A DNA stretch of 12,947 nt from Comamonadaceae bacterium (GTDB taxonomy: Bacteria; Pseudomonadota; Gammaproteobacteria; Burkholderiales; Burkholderiaceae_C), in contig JAIXXW010000089.1 in assembly GCA_027490555.1 (NCBI GenBank), forward strand, positions 1-12,947, given 5' to 3'. The notes beneath the pieces were generated by a model. The model searched no databases and was not told the DNA's origin. It saw only the letters and a program-made list of their open reading frames with translations. How positions within the stretch are numbered: position 1 is the first letter of the stretch; each line of letters opens with the position of its first letter. A program made the position numbers and the translations under genes. Shown here one piece after another: positions 7,236-12,947 of this stretch.

Positions 7236-10200
7236 TCACACCCGCCGCAAATCCAGGGTATGGGGAAACTCGGGACTGGCGTGCAGCTGGGCATTGGCCG
7301 GCAGGTGCGCCAGACCTGGCTGGCTGCCCGGCGTGTGGCCCATGCGGAAAAAGCGGGCCAGGCGCCGGCTTTCGGCCTCGTAGGCATTGACCGGGTAGGT
7401 GTCGTAATGGCGGCCACCGGGGTGCACCACATGGTATTGGCAGCCGCCCAGCGCGCGTTGCATCCAGGTGTCCACCAGGTCCACGGTCAGCGGGGCGTGC
7501 ACGCCGATGCCCGGGTGCAAAGAAGACGGTGGGTTCCAGGCCTTGTACCGCACGCTGGCCACGAAGGTGCCCACCACGCCCGTGGGTTGCAGGGGCAGGG
7601 GGTGGCCGTTCACCGTCACGGTGTGGCGCGCGGGGTTGATGCCCGTCACATGCACCTCGATGCGCTCCAGGGACGAATCCACATAGCGGGCCGTGCCACC
7701 GGCGCTGCTTTCCTCGCCCATGACGTGCCAAGGCTCCAGCGCGTGGCGCAGGGTCATGACCACGCCATCGACCTGGAGCTGCCCCACCAGCGGAAAGCGG
7801 AATTCAAAATGCGGCGCAAACCAGCTCGGGTCAAAGCCAAAGCCTGCACCGCGCAACTCGCCCAGCACATCGTCAAAATCCTGGCGGATCCAGTGCGGCA
7901 GCATGAAGCGGTCGTGCAGCTCTGTGCCCCAGCGCGTCACTGGCGCTTGGTAGGGTGTGTCCCAAAAGCGTGCCACCAGTGCGCGCAACAGCAGCTGCTG
8001 CACGATGCTCATGCGCGCGTGCGGCGGCATCTCGAAAGCCCGCAGCTCCAGCAGACCCAGCCGCCCGGTGCTGCTGTCTGGCGAGTACAGCTTGTCGATG
8101 CAAAACTCGCTGCGGTGGGTGTTGCCGGTCACATCGACCAGGATGTTGCGCAGGGTGCGGTCCACCAGCCATGGCGGCATGTAGGGGGCCATGTTGCCGG
8201 TGGCGTCTGGCGCAGCTGGGGACGGCCCGGCGGGGCCATGCACCTGGCGCTGGCGCATGATCTCGCGCAAGGCGATCTCCAGCTCGTAGACCTGGTCGTT
8301 GCGCGCTTCGTCCACGCGCGGGGCCTGGCTGGTGGGGCCGATGAACATGCCGCTGAACAAATAGCTCAGGCTGGGGTGGTTGTGCCAGTAAAGGATCAGA
8401 CTGGCGAGCAATTCTGGGCGCCGCAAAAACGGGCTGTCGGCGGGCGTGGCCCCGCCCAGCACCAGGTGGTTGCCGCCGCCTGTGCCGGTGTGGCGGCCGT
8501 CGGTCATGAACTTCTCGGCAGACAGGCGCGTCTCGAAGGCGGCCTGGTACAAGCTCTCGGTGTGCCGGACCAGTTCCTGCCAGTTGTGGGCGGGGTGGAT
8601 GTTGACCTCGATCACGCCGGGGTCGGGGGTGATTTGCAAGACTTTCAGCCTCGGGTCGCGGGGCGGTGGGTAGCCTTCCAATACGACTTTCATGCCCAGC
8701 TCGCGGGCCGTGGCCTCCACCGCGCTGACCAGGGCCAGGTAGTCTTCCAGGCGGACCAGGGGCGGCATGAACACATACAGCACACCCGAAGGGCGGCCAC
8801 TGGCCTGGGCCATGGCTTCGGCCTGGGGCCCATCGGCTCGGCTCGGGTCGCGCACCTCCACACACAAGGCGGTGCGCACCACGGCCGTGGCGCATGCCGA
8901 GGCAGCTGGCTGCGCAGGCCGGGTGGCCTCGGCCTGTGCGGCGCTGGCCGCCACGGGCGGGCCCCAGGGCTGGGCTTGTAGCCGTGTTGAGGTGGCAGGC
9001 AGCTCGCCCCGGGGGGCGAAGGGGTCGGGCCCGATCGGGGTATCAAAGGCGTTCGCCTCGGCCCAGGGCAGCGCGTCCAGCGGCAAACGCCAGCCCATCG
9101 GGGAGTCGCCCGGCAGCAGGTACAGGCGTTCGTCACGCACACACCAGGGGCTGGTTTGCCAGACCGAGTGGGCCGGGTTGCCGGTGTCCACCGCTTGCAG
9201 GGGCAGCACATGGCCCACCACCTGGCCCAGCCCCTGGCCGAACACGCGGCGCAGGCGCATGCGCTCCATCGCGTCGTCCAGCCTGGATGCCAAGGGGTCC
9301 ACATTGACCGGCAGGCGGCTTTCGCGCCACAGGTAGTACCAGGTGTCCTCATAGCCGGGCAGCACAGTGTCCGTGGTCAGACCGAGCTGCTGCGCCAGGG
9401 TGTGGATGAAGCGCCGGGCATCCTCAGCGGTGTGGCCACCCGGTGCGCGTTCATCGGCCAACAGCGCGGGGTCTTGCCAGCAGGGCTGGCCGTCGGTGCG
9501 CCAATGCATCGACAGGGCCCAGCGCGGCAAGGGCTCGCCCGGGTACCACTTGCCCTGACCCAAATGCAAAAAACCGCCCTGGCCGAATGTCCGGCGCAAC
9601 TTGTGCAGCAGTTCGGTGGCCAGGCCCCGTTTGCTGGGTCCCAAGGCTTCGGTGTTCCATTCGGCCCCTTCACGGTCCTGCGTGGACACAAAAGTGGGTT
9701 CACCGCCCATGGTCAGGCGCACATCCTGCGCCCGCAGTTGTGCGTCCACCTGTTCGCCCAGTTGCAGCACCTGGGCCCATTGCGCCTCGCTGTAGGGCTG
9801 GGTCACGCGCGGTGATTCGAGGATGCGGCTGACCTTCATCTCGTGGCTGAACTCGACCTCGGCCCGGTCCATCCGCCCTTCGATCGGGGCGGCCGACGAG
9901 GGCTGGGGTGTGCAGGCCAGCGGGATGTGGCCTTCACCGGCCAGCAGACCCGAGGTCGGGTCCAGCCCGATCCAGCCCGCGCCGGGCAGGTACACCTCGC
10001 ACCAGGCGTGCAGGTCGGTGAAGTCGACCTCGGTGCCACTGGGGCCATCGAGCGATTTCTGATCCGGGGCCAGCTGGATCAGGTAGCCCGAGACAAAACG
10101 GGCAGCGATGCGCATGTGCCGGAACAACTGCACCAAGAGCCAGGCCGAGTCGCGGCAGGAGCCACTTTTCAAAATCAGCGTTTCTTCCGGGCTTTGCACC

Positions 10201-10694
10201 CCGGGTGCCATGCGGATGGTGTAACGGATGTCCTGGTGCAGGCGTTGGTTGACCTGCACCAGGAAGTCGATGGTGCGCTGGCGCTGGCGGTTCAGGCCGA
10301 GCAGGTAGGCCCGGAACAGCGGGGTGGGTGGGCCGGGCTGCAGATAGGGCTGGAGTTCCTCGCGCAGCGTGTCCGCGTACTCGAAAGGCACTTCCTCGGC
10401 CGAGGGCTCCAGAAAAAAATCAAAGGGGTTGTACACGGCCATCTCGGTGACCATGTCCACCGTGACCTGGAAGGTGTGGGTTTTTTCGGGAAAGACCAGC
10501 CGCGCCTGGTGGTTGGCGAAGGGGTCCTGTTGCCAATTGATGAAATGCGCCGCAGGCTCGACCTGCAGGCTGTAGCTCAGGATGCGGCTGCGGCTGTGCG
10601 GTGCCGGTCGCAAACGCACGATGTGGGGCCCCAGTTGCACCGGCCGGTCGTAGCGGTAGTGGGTGACGTGGTGCAAGGCAACTTGTATCGACAT
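7236..10694 (-). CDS. Transglutaminase fused to DUF2126 / circularly permuted COOH-NH2 ligase
   Basis: At 1152 residues this is the largest gene of the window and the first of the minus-strand cluster. Residues 1-90 form a transglutaminase N-terminal domain and about 130-260 the transglutaminase core, with triad C180 (KSGSCRDS), H229 (TDLHAW) and D245 (WIGLDPTSG). From about 300 to the end is DUF2126, which has been interpreted in comparative-genomic work as a circularly permuted glutamine-synthetase-like COOH-NH2 ligase. Candidate metal/ATP-site motifs are GGEPTFVS (330-337), EVNIHPAHNW (696-705), DGRHTGTGGGNH (732-743) and a THRSEF plus LELRAFEMPPH pair (859-864, 882-892). An Ala/Pro-rich stretch at about 560-630 separates two conserved parts of DUF2126. 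The likely activity is formation or exchange of amide bonds on an unknown peptide; this is family inference. The start at ATG 10694 is where family similarity begins; the open frame upstream overlaps the spacer and comEC. No good Shine-Dalgarno is visible. Confidence 0.93.
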   Translation of the reverse strand: MSIQVALHHVTHYRYDRPVQLGPHIVRLRPAPHSRSRILSYSLQVEPAAHFINWQQDPFANHQARLVFPEKTHTFQVTVDMVTEMAVYNPFDFFLEPSAEEVPFEYADTLREELQPYLQPGPPTPLFRAYLLGLNRQRQRTIDFLVQVNQRLHQDIRYTIRMAPGVQSPEETLILKSGSCRDSAWLLVQLFRHMRIAARFVSGYLIQLAPDQKSLDGPSGTEVDFTDLHAWCEVYLPGAGWIGLDPTSGLLAGEGHIPLACTPQPSSAAPIEGRMDRAEVEFSHEMKVSRILESPRVTQPYSEAQWAQVLQLGEQVDAQLRAQDVRLTMGGEPTFVSTQDREGAEWNTEALGPSKRGLATELLHKLRRTFGQGGFLHLGQGKWYPGEPLPRWALSMHWRTDGQPCWQDPALLADERAPGGHTAEDARRFIHTLAQQLGLTTDTVLPGYEDTWYYLWRESRLPVNVDPLASRLDDAMERMRLRRVFGQGLGQVVGHVLPLQAVDTGNPAHSVWQTSPWCVRDERLYLLPGDSPMGWRLPLDALPWAEANAFDTPIGPDPFAPRGELPATSTRLQAQPWGPPVAASAAQAEATRPAQPAASACATAVVRTALCVEVRDPSRADGPQAEAMAQASGRPSGVLYVFMPPLVRLEDYLALVSAVEATARELGMKVVLEGYPPPRDPRLKVLQITPDPGVIEVNIHPAHNWQELVRHTESLYQAAFETRLSAEKFMTDGRHTGTGGGNHLVLGGATPADSPFLRRPELLASLILYWHNHPSLSYLFSGMFIGPTSQAPRVDEARNDQVYELEIALREIMRQRQVHGPAGPSPAAPDATGNMAPYMPPWLVDRTLRNILVDVTGNTHRSEFCIDKLYSPDSSTGRLGLLELRAFEMPPHARMSIVQQLLLRALVARFWDTPYQAPVTRWGTELHDRFMLPHWIRQDFDDVLGELRGAGFGFDPSWFAPHFEFRFPLVGQLQVDGVVMTLRHALEPWHVMGEESSAGGTARYVDSSLERIEVHVTGINPARHTVTVNGHPLPLQPTGVVGTFVASVRYKAWNPPSSLHPGIGVHAPLTVDLVDTWMQRALGGCQYHVVHPGGRHYDTYPVNAYEAESRRLARFFRMGHTPGSQPGLAHLPANAQLHASPEFPHTLDLRRV

Positions 10695-10715
10695 AGGGGT
10701 GACAGCGCAACAGGG

Positions 10716-10738
10716 GCTGCACGCATGACAAATGCAGC
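10716..10738. promoter_or_regulatory. Inverted repeat in the divergent promoter region
   Basis: GCTGCA (10716-10721) and TGCAGC (10733-10738) form a perfect 6-bp inverted repeat around an 11-nt centre. It lies 22 bp upstream of the transglutaminase-ligase start, where a dimeric regulator could sit. No regulator gene is adjacent, so this is only a candidate operator. Confidence 0.3.
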
Positions 10739-10931
10739 TTGGGCGTTTACAACAAGCAAGACACGCGCCATGCCAGCCCCTGCCCGGTGTTCTCCAGGGG
10801 CCTGTCAGGCGCGGCCTGCAGGTGGGCCCAGACCCGCCGCTTCCACCCCCAGCCAACCAGGGAGGCTGCCATGCAAGCACATCGCCGTGCAGGCCAGGCA
10901 CGGATGCACGCCTGCCCCAGGGGCGGGCGCT

Positions 10932-10935
10932 GAGG
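10932..10935 (+). promoter_or_regulatory. Shine-Dalgarno deciding the comEC start
   Basis: GAGG, within TGAGGA, lies 6 bp before the ATG at 10942. It is only touching distance from the in-frame ATG at 10936, which would be too close to use it. This favours 10942 as the comEC start. Confidence 0.6.
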
Positions 10936-10941
10936 ATGGCC

Positions 10942-12947
10942 ATGGCCTGGGCACGGGTGCTGGCGGCAGGCTTGCTGGCCTGGTGCCTGGGTGTGGCTGG
11001 GCAGTTGCAACAACAGGCCTTGTGGCCAGTGGCCCTGTATGGGCTGGTGTTGGCGCTGGCCTGCATGGGGGGCTGGGCCTTGCGGCGTGGCGCCTGGCGC
11101 GGGTGGGCCCAGATGCTGGCCTGGGCCGTCGTGTGGGCCTTGGCGGGATTTGCCGTGACCGGCTTGCACGCCCAGTCGCGCGCGATGGCGATCGCGCCGG
11201 CGCTGGAGGGACAGGACCTGGACGTGGTCGGGGTGGTCCAGGCCATGCCGCAGCGGCAAGACCTGGGCTGGCGGTTTCGCTTTCGCATTGAGCAGGCCTG
11301 GCGTGTGGACGCTTCGGGAGACTTGCAGCCTGTGGCGGTGTCACGGGATGTGCCGGCCCGGGTCTACCTGGGCTGGTATGGGCAAGAGGGCCGGCATGAC
11401 AGCGGCTGGAACCTGTCGGCTTTGCCCGAGCCGGTTCAGGCCGGCGAGCGCTGGCGCTTGCGCGTGCGCCTGAAAGCGCCCCACGGGCAGATGAACCCGC
11501 GTGGCTTTGACTACGAGCTGTGGCTGTGGGAGCAGGGCCTGCGCGCCACCGGCCATGTGCGCACACGCGCCAAGGACCCGCCACCGCAGCGGCTGGCCAG
11601 CACCGGATGGCATCCGATCGAGGGCTGGCGCCAGCGCGTGCGCGAAGACCTGTTGACGCATGTGTCCGGGCCGGGAGCCGATGCCGAGGCGGCCAGACGT
11701 GCCGGTGTGCTGGCCGCCTTGGTGGTGGGGGACCAGGCCGCCATCGACCGCAGCGACTGGGATGTGTTCAGGGCCACGGGCGTGGCCCATCTGATGAGCA
11801 TTTCGGGCCTGCATGTGACCATGTTCGCCTGGTTGGCGTCGGTCTGCGTGGGCGGCCTCTGGCGGCGCTCGGCCCTGTGGGGCTTTGCCGGCCCGCTGCA
11901 TTGGCCTGCGGTGCACGTCGGGGCCGTGGCAGGCTTGGTGCTGGCGGGTGTGTACGCCTTGTTCAGCGGTTGGGGCTTGCCTGCACAACGCACCTGGCTG
12001 ATGTTGCTGGTGGTGGTGGTGCTCAGGTTGTCGGCGCGGCACTGGCCTGGGGCCCTGGTCTGGCTGACGGCATGCGCCGTGGTCCTGGTCTGGGACCCGT
12101 GGGCCCTGTTACAGCCCGGCTTTTGGTTGAGTTTTGTGGCGGTGGGCGTGCTGATGGCCGCAGACCCGAACGGTGAGCGCCGGGCAGGGGTGGCACCCGC
12201 AGCGCCAGCGGGCCATGCACCGAGATGGCGTGAGCCTGCACGCGAGCCGATCGATTTGCACCGAAACGGTGCGACATGGCGCGCCGCCGGGGCCTCGTGG
12301 CTTGGGCAACGCCTGGGGGCCTTGCTGCGCGAGCAGGCCACGGTCAGCCTGGCCTTGGCCCCCTTGACCTTGCTGTTTTTTGGCCAGGTGTCGCTGGTGG
12401 GTTTGTTGGCCAACCTGCTGGCCATCCCCTGGGTCACCCTGGTGGTCACGCCATTGGCCATGCTGGGGATGCTGGGCGCCGGGTTTTGGGACCTGGCCTC
12501 CTGGGCCTTGCTGCCCTTGTCGATTCTGTTGGGCGTGCTGTCCGACTGGCCGCTGGCCAGCCTGACACGGCCCATGTCCCCCTGGGGCCTGGCCATGCTG
12601 TCGCTGCTCGGGGCCTGGGGTCTGGTGTGGCGTGTGCCCTGGTCCTGGAAGCTCTTGTGTTTGCCCTTGCTGTGGCCGGTGCTGTTTTGGTCAGCGCCGC
12701 GCCCGGTGCATGGCCAGTTCGAATTGCTGGCCGCAGACGTCGGGCAGGGCAATGCGGTCTTGGTGCGCACCGCCCGGCACAGCCTGTTGTACGACGCTGG
12801 GCCGCGCTACTCGGCAGAAAGCGATGCCGGGCACCGCGTGCTGGTGCCTTTGCTGGCCCAGATGGGCGAGCGCCTGGATGTGCTGATGCTCAGCCACCGC
12901 GACAGCGACCACACGGGCGGTGCGGCCGCGGTGCTGGCCATGCAACA
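10942..12947 (+). CDS. comEC: ComEC/Rec2 family DNA internalization channel protein (3' end outside window)
   Basis: ComEC is the inner-membrane channel that brings single-stranded DNA into the cell during natural transformation. I translated the frame by hand; it is open to the last base, so about 668 residues are present and the C-terminus is missing. Visible parts in order: N-terminal membrane segments (about 1-70); a soluble OB-like DUF4131 region (about 85-210) with the PHGQMNPRGFDYELWLWEQG segment; the Competence domain with the hallmark GVAHLMSISGLHV at 280-292 and several membrane segments to about 580; then a metallo-beta-lactamase-like domain beginning ADVGQGNAVLV (598-608), with the motif SHRDSDHTGG (651-660) giving candidate metal or catalytic residues H652, D654, D656 and H657. 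An unusual hydrophilic Ala/Pro/Arg-rich insert of about 50 residues follows FWLSFVAVGVLMAADP (about 394-409). It is divergent from the ligase cluster. Other competence genes are absent from the window. Confidence 0.93.
   Translation, partial: MAWARVLAAGLLAWCLGVAGQLQQQALWPVALYGLVLALACMGGWALRRGAWRGWAQMLAWAVVWALAGFAVTGLHAQSRAMAIAPALEGQDLDVVGVVQAMPQRQDLGWRFRFRIEQAWRVDASGDLQPVAVSRDVPARVYLGWYGQEGRHDSGWNLSALPEPVQAGERWRLRVRLKAPHGQMNPRGFDYELWLWEQGLRATGHVRTRAKDPPPQRLASTGWHPIEGWRQRVREDLLTHVSGPGADAEAARRAGVLAALVVGDQAAIDRSDWDVFRATGVAHLMSISGLHVTMFAWLASVCVGGLWRRSALWGFAGPLHWPAVHVGAVAGLVLAGVYALFSGWGLPAQRTWLMLLVVVVLRLSARHWPGALVWLTACAVVLVWDPWALLQPGFWLSFVAVGVLMAADPNGERRAGVAPAAPAGHAPRWREPAREPIDLHRNGATWRAAGASWLGQRLGALLREQATVSLALAPLTLLFFGQVSLVGLLANLLAIPWVTLVVTPLAMLGMLGAGFWDLASWALLPLSILLGVLSDWPLASLTRPMSPWGLAMLSLLGAWGLVWRVPWSWKLLCLPLLWPVLFWSAPRPVHGQFELLAADVGQGNAVLVRTARHSLLYDAGPRYSAESDAGHRVLVPLLAQMGERLDVLMLSHRDSDHTGGAAAVLAMQ
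12258..12272. repeat. Perfect hairpin inside the comEC linker
   Basis: GCACCG-AAA-CGGTGC is a perfect 6-bp stem with a 3-nt loop inside the coding region for the non-conserved hydrophilic insert of ComEC. A partial copy of the left arm (GCACCGA) occurs 41 bp earlier at 12217-12223. Its location in a variable linker suggests either an inserted palindromic element or chance in GC-rich DNA. Confidence 0.35.

Larger units (their letters stand above)
10695..10941. other. Divergent intergenic spacer before comEC and the peptide-ligase cluster
   Basis: This 247-bp region lies between two outward-facing genes and should carry both promoters. I see no strong -35/-10 pair on either strand. It holds one inverted repeat (10716-10738) and GC-rich runs near 10914-10930. 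Short open frames on both strands in this spacer have no recognisable product and are not called. A small RNA cannot be excluded. Confidence 0.5.

Noticed and set aside
4564..9815. Long open frames on the plus strand opposite the cluster (for example 4564-5868, 5872-7383 and 7260-8981), up to about 570 codons
   Set aside because: They lie antisense to well-supported genes, have Gln/His/Gly/Ala-rich compositions typical of antisense frames in GC-rich DNA, and show no domain or start signal.
10735..10941. ComEC start further upstream at GTG 10792 or 10822
   Set aside because: The frame is open there, but the coded residues are Pro/Gly-rich and unlike a ComEC N-terminus, while a GAGG motif is well placed for the ATG at 10942.
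10695..11288. Upstream extension of the transglutaminase-ligase gene to 11288
   Set aside because: The extra 198 residues would run through the spacer and into the 5' part of comEC on the other strand, and are Arg/Pro/Ser/Ala-rich without family similarity. Recognisable homology starts at the ATG at 10694.
9843..11291. A 482-codon plus-strand frame crossing from the ligase gene into comEC
   Set aside because: It is antisense to the transglutaminase domain and then out of frame with comEC, whose own frame has clear membrane and metallo-lactamase motifs.

Overview
The window is GC-rich, densely coded bacterial DNA with short intergenic spaces. A Bug/TctC-type solute-binding protein with no partner transporter genes beside it, together with the protein families and codon bias, points to a betaproteobacterium of the Burkholderiales, probably Comamonadaceae-like. 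That placement is an inference from gene content; no rRNA or other taxonomic marker is present.

Layout. The left edge (1-693, +) is the 3' two thirds of queG, the last enzyme of queuosine synthesis. It converges on an AEC-family membrane transporter (707-1615, -). A 153-bp spacer separates that from a Bug/TctC-family periplasmic binding protein (1769-2743, +), followed 9 bp later by xerD (2753-3661, +), the chromosome-dimer-resolution recombinase. xerD abuts, tail to tail with no spacer, a three-gene minus-strand cluster. In transcription order this is a 1152-residue transglutaminase fused to a DUF2126/circularly permuted COOH-NH2 ligase domain (10694-7236), an 881-residue circularly permuted ATP-grasp protein fused to an alpha-E domain (7218-4573), and a 298-residue transglutaminase-like protein (4558-3662). 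A 247-bp divergent spacer then leads to comEC (10942 to beyond the right edge, +), the DNA-uptake channel. The comEC reading frame stays open to the last base.

The most interesting part is the minus-strand cluster, about 7 kb. Comparative genomics has predicted that these domain families together form a peptide or amide-bond synthesis/modification system with no known product: transglutaminase-fold enzymes, a GS-like amidoligase, cp-ATP-grasp and the alpha-E helical domain. Here the three genes are spaced 17 and 14 bp apart, so co-transcription is likely. The ATP-grasp module looks degenerate at positions expected to bind nucleotide, so it may be a non-catalytic partner. The Ntn-hydrolase (Anbu) and the separate active ATP-grasp often linked to such systems are not in this window. 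The other genes are housekeeping or transport genes with no evident link to the cluster.

No tRNA, rRNA, CRISPR array, insertion sequence or prophage gene was seen. No gene-free stretch exceeds 300 bp.
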